Assembly (NCBI GenBank): GCA_034509735.1
Contig: JACGWO010000011.1
Location: 15,347,866-15,411,865, forward strand
Source: Sesamum alatum
Lineage: Eukaryota > Streptophyta > Magnoliopsida > Lamiales > Pedaliaceae
DNA: 64,000 bases
Direction: 5' to 3'
The translations under genes were made by a program, and so were the position numbers. Shown piece after piece: positions 33,340 through 44,614 of this stretch (position 1 is its first letter; each line of letters begins with the position of its first letter). The notes below the pieces were generated by a model. The model did not search any database. It saw nothing but the letters and a program-made list of their open reading frames with translations, and was not told where the DNA came from.

Positions 33340-36300
33340 CATTGGATAACCGATAGTGGTGTCGCAGTGCATATATGTGTTTCCTTATCTGTTTTTCATA
33401 CTTGAAAACGTCTCACAACTGCAATTTATGCTAAGTTTCTAGATGGGCAAAGAAACATGTGACACATAAAGGGGATGTTTATCTTACCAAAGATATTAAA
33501 CTTACAAATGTGCTATACATTTCTTCTTTCAAACGTAATTTGTTGTCAGTCAATAAGTTGTGTACTGATGCTCCCTTAATGTTTCTTTTTTAAAGAATGG
33601 TTGTATCTTGCAGGACCTTCAGACAAAGAAGGTTGTAGCTATAGGAAAGCAGATAGGAAGACTTTATGTGCTGGACAAGAGCTCCTTCACTACAGAAAAA
33701 TTAGATAGCTTCCCTAGGATAAGAGATGTCCTATCTTGTACGTTTTCTGTTAAGAATACCAAGGACACTTGGCATAGGAGATTAGGCCTTGTTTCCGTGG
33801 ATGTAATGAAACACCTATCAGTTCTTGACAACAATAAAAGTGATATGACTTTTTGCAATATTTGTCCCTTTGCAAACAACATAGAATGGCATTTTCTTTG
33901 AGTAATACTAGTTCCTCTAGAACTTTTGAATTGATTCACGTAGACGTTTGGGGACCGTATAAAGAATTCTCTCTTTCTAACTGCCAATCTGTCATTTTAT
34001 GTTAACTTTGGTTGATGACTACAGTAGAGTTGCCTGGATTTTGATGATGGTGCATAAGTCACAGAAAATACAGAAGTTGAAGTCATTCTTTAGTATGGTA
34101 GCTACTCAGTTCAATGCTAAAATCAAAACAATTAGAGCTGATAATGGAACTGAATTTACATCCAATGAAATGTGAACATTTTCTTCAAGAATTAGGGATC
34201 ATACATTAAAGAACTTGCATACACACACCTCAGCAAAACGATGTGATTGAGAGGAAACATCAGCATCTCTTCCAGTTAGCAAGGGCCCTGATGTTTCAGG
34301 CAGGGATGCCCAAGAAGTTTTGGACTGAAGCTTTACTAACAATCACTTATCTGATAATTCGGTTTCCAATACTAGTGCTCAAGTGGAAAACCTCTTATGA
34401 GATTCTCCATCAGAAGCACGCAGCATATAGTCACTTAAGGGTGTTTAGGTACCTTTGCTTCGCCATTAATGTGGTTCCTAACAAGACCAAGTTTGACCAA
34501 CGTGAAAACAAGTGTGTATTGTTGGGATATGCACACGGGTAGAAAGGATACAGGGTATATGATATTGAAACAAAGGTTGTTATAGTATCAAGGAATGTCA
34601 TCTTTCGGGAAGAGGTCTTTCCCTTTAAAACTGACCAACCTAGTGGTTCCTCTTGTCCTTTGACCATAGTCAGTACAGATGGTGGAGTAGATGAACCTAC
34701 TGAATCTCAAGGTGAGGTTTCCTTGGACGAACAAGAGCATCCCATTCAACTTAGGAGATCTAGCAGGCAGATTGTTAAGCATGTAAGGTTTAAAGACTTC
34801 ATATGTAAAGTGTATGAGGGTCATTCAGTCTTTGAGGTTGCTTTTGTCTCTTCAGAACATAATTGCTTTGTAGAATCTCTTTCCTTGTTGCGGGAACCAA
34901 GGAGTTCTGTAGAAGCACAAGGAAGCAACACTGGAAGGATGATATGAACACAGAAATAGCGGCATTGGAGAAGAATGGCGTATGGAGGATCTCAAGGCTT
35001 CCTTTAGATAAGAAATGCATTGCTTGCAGGTTGATTTACAAACTGAAGCTAAAACCAGATGGGATGATTGAGAGGCATAAAATATGGCTCGTAGCCAAGG
35101 GCTACAACTAGATAGAATGAGTTGATTACACGAACTGTTTTGCTCTTGTAGCAAAACCAGTGTTGTCAGGATCTTGCTTGCTATGGTGGCGTCAAGGGGG
35201 TGGCCACTTCATCAAATAGATGTAAACAATGCATTTCTGCACGGAAACTTTGATAAAGACATCTATATGGAACCACCGGAGGAGTATTCAGTGCCACCAG
35301 GTTATGTTTGCAAGCTTGAGAAATCTCTATATGGCCTGAAGCAGACATCTAGGCAGTGGAATCAAATATTTACAGAAAAGGTGGGAGAGTTTGGGTTCAT
35401 TCAGTCACTGCACGACCATTGTTTGTTTATCAAAGACACTAGTGAAGGTTTGGTGGTGTTGCTGGTGTATGTAGATGACATACTTTTGACTACACCTACT
35501 GAAGCACAAATCCAGGGAGTTAAAAGATACTTAGACAAGTTATTCATGATCAAAGACCTAGGAGCTGCAAGGTACTTCCTTAGTGTGGAAAAGGTCTGTA
35601 GACGGTCTTCTAGCCACACAAAGGAAGTACATTATGGACATCGTTAAAGATATAGGTCTTACACAAGCAAAGACAAGTAGGACCCCCTTTCCAACTGGTA
35701 TTGAGCTCACAATAGATTGTGGAACTCTATTAGTTGACCCTACTAGGTGCAAAATGTTGATTGGTAGGGTCCTATGTTTAGGTTTTACCAGAGCGGATGT
35801 TTCTCATGCCGTGCAACAGTTGAGCCAGTATTTACAATACCCTTGGAAGGAACATGGGGATGTAGCCTTACATTTGGTCAATTACCTCAAGGGATGCCCT
35901 TCAACAAGTTTGTTCTTTCCTCTTAGTAATAATCTTACACTGAGGGCCTTTTATGATGCAGATTGGGCTGTATGTGTGGATTCGAGGAAGTCCTTGACTG
36001 GTTACTGCATCTTCTTGGGGCCTCCACCAGTATCCTGGAGTACCGTGTCTAAGTCGACTGTAGAGGCTGGATACAGGAGCATGGCATCCACGGTTTATGA
36101 GCTCACTTGGATCACATATCTCATGGAGGAGCTCGGATTGATAGTATCGAAACCCATATCGTTCTACTGTGATAATAAAGCAACGTTGCACATCACAACG
36201 AGTCCAGATTTTCATGAGAGAACCAAACACCTGGAGATTGACTGCCACATCGTAAAGAACAAACTCAAAGAAGGTTTCATCAATCCAACGCATGTGGTGT

Positions 36301-36415
36301 CCAGGATTCAGGTGGTGTATGTATTCACTAAGGCGCTTACAAGACCTCAGTTCAATTCTATGTGGGCCAAGTTGGGCTTGGTCACGTTGATCCCAAGTCC
36401 AACTTGCAGGGGAAT
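33340..36415 (+). pseudogene. Copia pol: protease, integrase, reverse transcriptase, RNase H, broken
   Basis: The protease remnant is HWITDSGVAVHIC (about 33340-33380), keeping the D-S-G triad region. The GAG-pre-integrase motif is TWHRRLGLVSVDVMKHL (about 33765). The integrase region runs about 33930-34340 and includes FWTEALLTITYLI. Reverse transcriptase: RLIYKLKLKPDGMIERHK, then HQIDVNNAFLHGNFDKDIYM, KSLYGLKQTSRQW and the active site VYVDDILLTTP (about 35465-35497). RNase H: DADWAVCVDSRKSLTGYCIF to VVYVFTKALTRPQF (about 35950-36350). At least eight breaks are visible. Confidence 0.88.
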
Positions 36416-36525
36416 TGTTTCAGCCAGTGTATTCAAGTCTGGAGCAGATGAGGTTCGTAGGTTTGGGAGGGATGGAAACTCATCACCAACAGCAGGTGTC
36501 ACTTGAAGAATTTGTGCTTCTTAGA
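36416..36525 (+). repeat. Truncated 3' LTR of the copia element
   Basis: It aligns with the first 110 bp of the 5' LTR (GTATTCAAGT, GCAGATGAGGTTCGTAG, CATCACCAACAGCAGG) and then stops matching abruptly after CTTCTTAGA. It is preceded by the purine tract GCAGGGGAAT. Confidence 0.8.
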
Positions 36526-38738
36526 GTAATACCCAAATAATTCATATAATAAAGTAAATGGGGTCTTATTTGATTAAATTGACTCGGGTTCGGTTTAAAC
36601 ACTAGAACCGATATTATGGATCCTCACGTTAGTGATAGAGTAGTCCATTTAAGAGATGAGATACACTACCTAAATTATAATAATATTTGAAATAGTTTGT
36701 TGTTTGGACATAAATGCTCGTAAAACTTTGAAGAAGACGACCAAATGCGTTAATGTCTGTTGATTTTTTTTAATTGGTCTTTTAAATAATTACACGGAGC
36801 ATGATTTTAATTTTTTTTTATGAGGTACATGAACTTGTTAACCTACAAGTTTGATGAGTTGTCGAAGCCGTCCAATATAAACACTGAGTTTAAACTGTAG
36901 TAATGGAACCAGGTCAAATAGCTAGAGAACTATGGATTAAGTACTCGGTCTAGTTGTAGTAACCAAAAAGGGGGGTATGAATTGGGAACTAACTATGAAT
37001 TAATATAAAGTAATTGAAAAGCAAGAATAAATAACTGAGATAAAATCGATAGAGAAAAATTCCAATTGAAGGGATGTATCTCACCCAATCATTATGTCTA
37101 TTATAGATACAAATGATTAATTTCACACCAAGCATTCAACTTTAAAATCTGTTAGGATAGCCGTAATAAATTTTCATATTTCTATTGTTGTGAATTTGAT
37201 TCAAGCATCTAAATTCAAACTTATTAAATCAAGACTGGGCACGATAGCATTCCATATCATATTAATAATAGCATTTGCATCAATAAAACCAGTTGAATAT
37301 AAATCAAACAATTTGAGATAGTTGCAATTATATAACCTAGTTTTCTCGTCCCTACAAATAAATCACGCAAAACATATAATAAGTATGTTTGCTACTCATA
37401 CCAATCATTCATGACAATTACGGATCACTGAACTCATGGATAGCAGTAGACAATTAACATTGAATCGAATTATCAGATCTATCAATAATAATCATTCCAC
37501 AAATAGTAAATCAAGACGAAAAATACTTGTCAAAATCAGATAAAATCAAGATCTCCAAACATAACAATTAGGTTCAACGTTTTCCTCGAATAAGAGCAGA
37601 GAATTAGCTACACAACATGTTCGTAGTAAGACAAAAAGTTCTAAGTAAAAACATAAGCTAGAGAAATAGAAGAAAATACTGATCGAATAGGTCGACATCT
37701 TCAATTCCTTGCTCCAAGCTGCCAAAACAATCCATCCCCTTCTCTCTGGTTTTTTTCTTTAGAAATCTCCATCTTTTTGCCCAACATCTCCTTCCTTTCT
37801 CGTCTCCTCTAGATATAAGGAAAGAAATCTTTTTAAATTTTTCTTTTTTTTTTCGCATGAACTCGGGTATTGGACAGGGCGTGATCACCCCCTGATAACT
37901 GCTCAAGTCTGTTTTGTGTTTACCTTGATCATTTTTCAGATTCATTTGGGCCTTTTTTATTCATTTTTCTTCACAACGGATCAATCTCGATCGTTCATTC
38001 AAAAGATGCATAATTTAATTATCTATGGAATGAAAATCTTCTAAAACACTCGAATTAAACATGCATATAAAAGGTAAGGCAGACCCTTTCAAAGTTTCTA
38101 TGACAATTGAAAGTGACAGTAGTGAAAATTAAATAAGATTGGATGTTTTGCTCATATGAATTTGAACAAAAAATGATAACAATGATTATTATGAATATTA
38201 GTTTAAAATGTGTAAATTCAATAAATAATGAGAGCATTTATATTTTTTGCATGCAAATGAAATTAATTTAAAAATATCACTTTTATTGGTCTTTTATTGT
38301 GATCTTGAAACCATCAAATTTCAACTGTCAGGAACCGGTAATGGTCAATAAATACCATAGGAATGTGTTTACTGTTGTGTATATTTCACTATTAGGGGTA
38401 CTTTTGGTAAAGACCAACCTTTTGCCGATCCCATTCCAAAGACAATATTGACAAAATTAAAAAAATATTGGACGAATTTAAAAATAAATTGGAAACACAG
38501 GGACGAATATGAAAATACCCAACAAAGGATGAGTTATATCCTTCCATTTTCTATCGCATTCAATCTCATAATTCTAATTAAATATGCCCTTAGGAGTAAA
38601 TAAAACTTCATACCCAAGTAGAATTTGAATGTATGATTTTATAGTACCTTTGGTTAAAAAACAAACAAACAAATAAAATGATTTTATAGTCACGAACTTT
38701 TGTTTTTATCCCCAAACAGGGCCTCCCACGCTGATTAG
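36526..38738. other. Intergenic region with a possible decayed LTR (about 36940-37960)
   Basis: There is no recognisable coding domain. The portion 36940-37960, beginning near ACCAAAAAGGGGGGTATGAATTGG, has the composition of several plant retrotransposon LTRs and loosely resembles the solo LTR at 20615. I found no paired copy, clear ends or target duplication. The 95-codon minus-strand ORF at 37658-37945 is Lys/Arg-rich with no recognised motif. Confidence 0.3.
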
Positions 38739-39324
38739 CTATACTATTATAAAGAAAAGGCCTCCTACACTCACATTTTGACGGTTTTGATATCGCTACA
38801 CCAATTTTAAATATACCAATTATACCCTTCAATAAATTACAAATACAATTAAATAATTTTAGAATTTAATTGTAACTACATTATCTATCTATACTAATAT
38901 ATAAAGAAAAGACCTTTCACACTCACAAATGGCGGTTTATGACACTGCAACACCAATTTTTTTGTTATGCTGATAATGCCCTAAAGTTAGTTTTCTTTCT
39001 TTCTTTTTTTTTTTTTCGAAATGTAATGTATTGGTTTATCTATACTATTATGAAAAAGAATCCCCCTTTTTACTCACAAATAACGGTTAATGACATTGTC
39101 GCACCGATTTTTTGTAATGTCAAAAATAACCTTCAACTGATAAGATAGCTACTTTATTTAACTTTTCAAATTTTATATTAATTGATAAATTAGTTTCTTT
39201 TTATCTTTCTACCTCTTTTTACGTGATGTGTTAGTTTAATATTGTATTCTTATTTATAATACATTTTAAACCGTAAAAAATTATTTATTATGTGCACGCA
39301 GGAACGACGTGCCACGATGGCTAG
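38739..39324 (+). mobile_element. Stacked Helitron termini sharing one 3' end
   Basis: Three successive Helitron-like 5' ends occur: one decayed at about 38739 (CTATACTATTATAAAGAAAAGG), one at 38888 (A|TCTATACTAATATATAAAG) and one at 39039 (A|TCTATACTATTATG). Each is followed by ACTCACA-like and ACACCAATTTT/GCACCGATTTT blocks. A single 3' end lies at 39321-39324: CTAG followed by T, just after a hairpin GCACG...CGTGC. The shortest complete unit is 39039-39324. It is non-coding, and related in 5' and 3' sequence to the minus-strand Helitron at 8608-8970. Confidence 0.75.
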
Positions 39325-39838
39325 TTATAAATATGAAAACCGTGAAGTTAAAATGGGAATTGTTGCCAGAAATTTCAACTAATCCGATGATAATGCAATT
39401 GCTTTACCTTATTGAGTAAAAAATAACTGCAAAACACTTAGGTATGAATTGACTGGGTTAGGGGAATATGATGCTGAATTATTTCAACATAAATTATGAT
39501 GATTGATGAATTTAAATACAAATTTCCAGATAACGAGTGTCAATTTAATGAACTTTAAACAAAGGAAGATAAATATGTCTTATTTAAATAGAAAAGAAAA
39601 AAAAAACAAATAAAATATGATTTCCTTTCATTCAAATTGTTATGGGGAAGGTGGACAAAATTGTCATTTTAAAAGCAACTCATAAATTAGTCCACATTTG
39701 GGTAAGAAACATTTGATTTTAACCCTAGGTGAAGAACTTGTCCAAACGCATGTTTTGTCTGTTTTTTTAAGTGAAAATGATAAATTATTATTTTTGAATA
39801 AATCAAATTATAATTATCTATATTAAATATCAATATCT
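39325..39838. other. AT-rich spacer, no gene seen
   Basis: AT-rich sequence between the Helitron and the SINE with no recognisable ORF or repeat boundary. Confidence 0.5.
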
Positions 39839-39856
39839 AACAATTTTTCAACAATT

Positions 39857-40084
39857 GTCGAGTAAGTCTAGCTCAGTTGACAAAGTTGAAGCTCTATAAT
39901 CCTAGAGTCATGGGTTCGAACCTTTGCGCGGGTTGATATTTTTTCTACTATATAGTAAGTATGATTTGTTGTTGTAATAGTTAGGATATTATTGATATGA
40001 TTGTTTGTAATTGTCTCTGTTCAACATTGATAGTAATCACTTTACTTTCGATTAATAAAATTCATTACTTCCAATTAAAAAAAA
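39857..40084 (+). mobile_element. tRNA-derived SINE
   Basis: The head carries RNA polymerase III promoter boxes: A box TAGCTCAGTTGAC (about 39869) and B box GGTTCGAACC (about 39914), spaced as in a tRNA. An AT-rich body and a terminal A-rich tail follow. Long target duplications flank it: AACAATTTTTCAACAATT (39839-39856) and AACAACTTTTCAACAATT (40085-40102), 18 bp with one mismatch. It does not encode protein and would rely on LINE machinery. Confidence 0.88.
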
Positions 40085-40336
40085 AACAACTTTTCAACAA
40101 TTATAACAATAATATAATAATTATTAATATCAAATAATTATATCTAATCTAACTATTATTAAAGCAGCATAATAAGAGTGAAAAAGAGAGATATGGATGG
40201 ATGGTCTCGTGACCCATAGCCACACTATAAATGCATACCACCTTAAATTCCTGTGCATGTGAGCCATTTGTCTAGTGATACACACACACACACCCCAATC
40301 ACCAATAAATATCTCAACGTTTTTCCCTACAATTAT

Positions 40337-40833
40337 GGATTAATTACATCTAGACCCCTCTAAAATGTGAAATTAAACTTTTCTCCCAAAAAGTTTTGAA
40401 ATTACACTTACACCCCTTTCAAAAATTATTAGTTTACACCTGACACCAGTCTATTAGGATTTGGATTAAAAATGCTGACGTGAGCAAAAAAATTATATAA
40501 AATTTTAATTTTATTCCTTATTTAGCATTGTCATTTAATAATTTTGTACTTATAAGGGAAAAATCTTAACGATGTTAACCTCATTCTATATGTATATATA
40601 ATGTTTATCCCTTTATAAGTACAAAAATATATATGAAAATGTTAAATGGGGGGTAAAATTAAAAATTTATCTCATTCTGTTTGATTATGTTAGCTTTTTT
40701 CGTCCAAATCCTAACGATAGGGGTTCAGGTGTAAATGAAGAATTTTTAGAGACAGTGTAAGTGTAATTTCAAAAACTTTTTGGAGGAAAGTGTAATTTTA
40801 TATTTTCAAAAGGGGTCTGAATGTAATTAACCC
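40337..40833. mobile_element. MITE upstream of the GT14 gene
   Basis: The left end GGATTAATTACATCTAGACC and right end (reverse complement GGGTTAATTACATTCAGACC) are inverted. The arms match for over 150 bp, including TTTTTGAAATTACACTTACA. Flanks TACAATTAT (40328-40336) and TATAATTAT (40834-40842) form a 9-bp target duplication with one mismatch. It ends about 560 bp before the GT14 start codon. Confidence 0.85.
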
Positions 40834-41345
40834 TATAATTATGTGTGCTTCTTTTTCTTAATTTTGTTATCAATTTTTAATTATTAATTATAAATGTATT
40901 AATTATACTATATGGAGTGTCCAATTATATGTGTAGCTAGGTAGGATGGATGTTTATTAAGCTTTATCATAACCAGCGTAATCTTATTATTACATTTTAG
41001 TAATCAGAAAGAAACATTAAATCCAAAAAGCAGATCCATCTTTCAACTTTCAAATAAATGTTGCGCTTATCTTTCACATTTAATGTTATTGTTCACAAAA
41101 TCATCATGTTTGGATCCTTCGTCCAGCAAATTCTAGTTCGGACCTAATTTAATTAAATATAAATTAATTATATGACAAGATTAAGTATAATTAATGTATA
41201 ATTTTAAAAAATAACAAATCACATAATAAATATATTATATTTATTTTATAATTATTTTAATTAAATTAAACCTGATCCCGGCCCTCCCTTCCTTCTCATA
41301 ACCTCAATTTCTCACTTTACTAATCATCATTTTCTCCAACAAACA

Positions 41346-41356
41346 TATATATAAAA
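41346..41356 (+). promoter_or_regulatory. Candidate TATA box of the GT14 gene
   Basis: TATATATAAAA lies 42 bp upstream of the ATG at 41398. If used, it gives a very short leader of about 15-20 nt. AT-rich surroundings lower certainty. Confidence 0.35.
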
Positions 41357-41397
41357 TTAAAAGAAAAACAAAAGGCTTTACCCTCACTAACCCAACC

Positions 41398-42615
41398 ATG
41401 CTTCCACCCACCCCACTCTCCCTTTTCTGTGCTCTTCTCCTTTGCTTGCCCCTAGCCGTCATCTTCACTTTTACCGACTCCTCCGCCGCCTCATCCGGTG
41501 GCGCCACCACTTCCCCACCACTCCCCACCACCACCACCACCACCACCTCCTCCATTAATCTAACTAAAACAAATCTACAGCCGCCGTTACTCTTACCTCC
41601 AACTATTATAAAACCCCAAATCAAGAACCAAACCACCGCTGACACAACCCTGAGTCAACTAGCTCTGGATGAAGAAGAAGACAAAGACGACGAGTCACTG
41701 TTCAGACTTGCTTCCCGGGTCGACCCGACACCCAAACCCGTCAAGAAACTCGCCTTCATGTTCTTGACCACATCCCCACTCCCATTTGCACCTCTTTGGG
41801 AGCTCTTCTTCGCACGCGCCCCCAAGAATTTGTATAACATTTACGTGCATGCCGACCCCAGCGCCAACTACACCACGACGAAGGGGTTTCGCGGCGTGTT
41901 CAGCCGCCGAGTCATCCCGTCCAAGCCCACCCGCCGCCACACCCCTACTCTGATTGCGGCGGCGCGTAGATTGCTAGCCCACGCGCTCCTCCACGACGAG
42001 TCAAACTCGATGTTTGCGCTGCTCTCCCCATCTTGCATCCCGTTGCATTCCTTTAGCTACACGTATAGGAATCTAATAAAGTCAAGGAGGAGTTTCATCG
42101 AGATACTAAAAGATGAGCCAGGCGCGTACGAGAGATGGGCGGCGCGTGGGGAAGAAGCGATGCTCCCGGAGGTGGAGTATGAGGACTTCCGGATCGGGTC
42201 CCAGTTCTGGGTATTAAAGCGTAAGCATGCAAGAATTGTCGTTGGTGAGAGAAGGGTATGGTCAAAGTTCAAGCTGCCATGCCTGCGTGATTACACGTGT
42301 TACCCTGAGGAGCATTATTTCCCTACGGTGCTGAGCATGGTGGACCCGCGGGGGTGCATACCGTGCACCCTGACCCACGTGGACTGGAACGGGGGACATG
42401 GGGGTCACCCGCGAATGTATATGGGTAGTGAAGTGGGTCCGGAGTTGATCCGGAGGCTGAGAGAGAGCAGACCCAGATATGGTGATGAGATATCCATATC
42501 ATCAAATTCGAGTGCGGGTGGGAGACATGACCCGTTTATGTTTGCTAGAAAGTTCTCACCCGGAGCAGTGCACCAGTTGATGAGTATAGCGAATGAGGTG
42601 ATCTTCAAAGATTGA
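41398..42615 (+). CDS. GT14 (BC10-like, core-2/I-branching type) glycosyltransferase
   Basis: Type II Golgi membrane protein of 405 residues in a single exon. Residues about 6-23 are a hydrophobic signal anchor (LSLFCALLLCLPLAVIF). A Pro/Thr/Ser-rich stem follows to about residue 85, with a run of consecutive Thr codons, then an acidic patch DEEEDKDDE. The Branch domain starts at KLAFMFLTTSPLPFAPLWE (residue 117) and includes NIYVHADPS (147-155), FALLSPSCIPL (206-216), FRIGSQFWVL (264-273), CYPEEHYFPT (301-310, with the conserved acidic residue) and LTHVDWNGGHGGHP (325-338). Plant relatives include rice BC10, needed for normal cell-wall cellulose and arabinogalactan-protein glycosylation; the acceptor is not known for this gene. 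The first ATG fits the anchor. GC content is clearly higher than in the flanks. Confidence 0.95.
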   Translation: MLPPTPLSLFCALLLCLPLAVIFTFTDSSAASSGGATTSPPLPTTTTTTTSSINLTKTNLQPPLLLPPTIIKPQIKNQTTADTTLSQLALDEEEDKDDESLFRLASRVDPTPKPVKKLAFMFLTTSPLPFAPLWELFFARAPKNLYNIYVHADPSANYTTTKGFRGVFSRRVIPSKPTRRHTPTLIAAARRLLAHALLHDESNSMFALLSPSCIPLHSFSYTYRNLIKSRRSFIEILKDEPGAYERWAARGEEAMLPEVEYEDFRIGSQFWVLKRKHARIVVGERRVWSKFKLPCLRDYTCYPEEHYFPTVLSMVDPRGCIPCTLTHVDWNGGHGGHPRMYMGSEVGPELIRRLRESRPRYGDEISISSNSSAGGRHDPFMFARKFSPGAVHQLMSIANEVIFKD

Positions 42616-42821
42616 CAAGGATAATGGGTCATGGGGTTTGCTTTTTTCTTTTTTTTTTTTTTTCGTTTTTGTGTACTAATAATTTGGACGTGGGAACATA
42701 TGAAATGATTATGATGGTAATAAAGGAGCTGGCGGGACAAACCCGTGCTTGCTTGCTTTGCTTTTGTTGTCTACCCTTGATTTTGTTTCTATTTCAAGAT
42801 GGAATAATCTCCTGTCTTTAC

Positions 42822-42827
42822 AATAAA
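42822..42827 (+). terminator. Candidate polyadenylation signal of the GT14 gene
   Basis: AATAAA lies about 207 bp after the stop codon, a reasonable plant 3' UTR length. This is the first canonical hexamer in clean context; the actual cleavage site is unknown. Confidence 0.35.
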
Positions 42828-42859
42828 AAGCTAATTCTTAACCCAAAAAGAAGAGGGGA

Positions 42860-44614
42860 ATATGAATAAAGGAATAAAGAGGCGTTTGGTAGTGCGAGGT
42901 GGTCGGCCCAATCTTGAAGTCCAGCCCATCATTATGTGAGAGTAGTTTACTGATCCATGATTTGGTGGGAAAGGAGGAAATTGGTTGGGCTATGTGTTTG
43001 GAGGGGGGGAAGATAAGTCACTACGGTCTCGTTTACTTTGTCCAATATTGAACTAATTGGATTATATGATAAATTTGAATTAAATGTATAATAGAAAAGT
43101 TTTGGATTAGCAAGATGTGGTATACTTAGGGGATGGGTTGTTTGCAAAATTTATACTTTTATAAAAGTGATTTTGAAAAAAAATTGTTAATAGTAAAAAT
43201 TGTGAGTGTTTTGCAAGTTGATTACAAAAAGCAGCTGAAAAGTTGAAGTAGATGGGAGAAGCTGGGGGTTTAATGTTCTTAGCTTCTACTTTTTTTTGGC
43301 TTAAGTTTAGAGATTGAGACGCAATTTGTCATTGCGAACGCTCTTTGTCAGCTCAATTAAGTTATAAGATAAGAATCACTTTTTTTTTAGTTTTTGCAAA
43401 CACCCACTTAGAATGATTAAGTATGCTGGATAAAAGTTAATCTGGCATTTACTTTGTCTTACTATAAATTTGTCTAGAATAAATGATCAAAAAGCTCTTT
43501 GGAGCCTCCCTCAATCATTTTATCAGAAGTTCAAAAGTGGGCCTTCACTGATCAGTCTAGCCAGTCCAACCTTACTAGTCCAAGCCAAAAGTATCAAATC
43601 CATATTTTCCACACTATTGACATGGCAGGACCCAAAATCAGATCTAATTCAGCAAGATGACTTGGCAAACAACGATGACAACACGCCATATAGATTCTTC
43701 ATATCACTAGCTACGTCACTCTAAAAAATCTCCAACTAACGCTCCCTATCAAGAAGTTAGCAGCTACCTCTCGTACATTTGGGTTGACTGGGCAATGACC
43801 AGCCAAACAGCCATAACTTTGTCACAATAAGTCCAAATCACGCTTTGATACTTTTGTTAGTTAGCTAACATACATAGCTTCTGATGGTATACAACTTGCT
43901 ATAATTAATTTATGAATTTTACTCTGAATCTCTTTATAAATAGAAGACGTATTACAATAAAAAAAAGTAACTCAAGTTATTCACACTCACTACAATTTGC
44001 CTCTAGGCAAACACCGGGGATATTTGATTCTTGCTCATTTTCTGCACCTTACAAGCTTACTTTAGCTTTTATTTTCATATCTCAGCACTCCACATTACTT
44101 ATTTTACCATTATTTCTCGTTATTTCAAGTTCATTTTCTTTTTAGTAATTCAGTTGATGACTTAAACATTTTAGTACTAACCCCTATTTTGTAAGTTAGC
44201 TCCTAGGTGATCTTGGAATTTTTGTGAAGAACATTCGACCATTCCAATGCTAATGAACCCCATTACGCATCACCCCCTATATCCCCCCTACCTTTAATCA
44301 ACTGTCAATTTTTTCCTCCTCTATCTATTCTCCTCTCACTAAAAGTCAAGAAACCGAGAAAATCAAGAAAAAACTTCTCCATATAACGCAGATTCGTACG
44401 TATGTCTTCATGTATAAGTAGATAACATCATTTCTCCAAGTATCAGTTCAAGCAAAAAGACCCACAAAAACACACACAAATAGAGAAAATTAGTAATGAG
44501 TTAGTGTGAGCAGATCAAATTGATCTGAAAAGCTTGGATGAGCAGTTAGAGAGGCACTTAAACATCGTTTGGACTATGGAGAAAAAATTGAAATAGAGTT
44601 TTTTTTTTTTTAAA
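42860..44614. other. Intergenic region, no gene seen
   Basis: No domain-bearing ORF. A TATA-like TTTATAAATAGAAG at about 43932 followed by CACACTCACTACAATTTGCC resembles the transcription-start part of a retrotransposon LTR, but I found no second copy or edges. Confidence 0.35.

Larger units (their letters stand above)
31622..36525 (+). mobile_element. Ty1/copia LTR retrotransposon, decayed, 3' LTR truncated
   Basis: 5' LTR at 31622-32105, primer-binding site at 32106, then gag, protease, integrase, reverse transcriptase and RNase H in the copia order (integrase before reverse transcriptase), then only the first 110 bp of the 3' LTR (36416-36525). Frameshifts and stops occur throughout. The truncation removed the downstream target duplication, so the insertion cannot be confirmed that way. 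Confidence 0.9.

Noticed and set aside
31622..36525. Endogenous pararetrovirus
   Set aside because: Integrase and the copia domain order are present, and no movement or coat protein motifs are seen; it is a copia element.
39867..39930. A tRNA gene
   Set aside because: A and B boxes are present but the acceptor stem does not pair and the unit continues into an A-tailed body flanked by target duplications, so it is a SINE head.
41304..42740. Minus-strand ORFs over the GT14 gene
   Set aside because: Shadows of a GC-rich coding exon; no recognisable protein.
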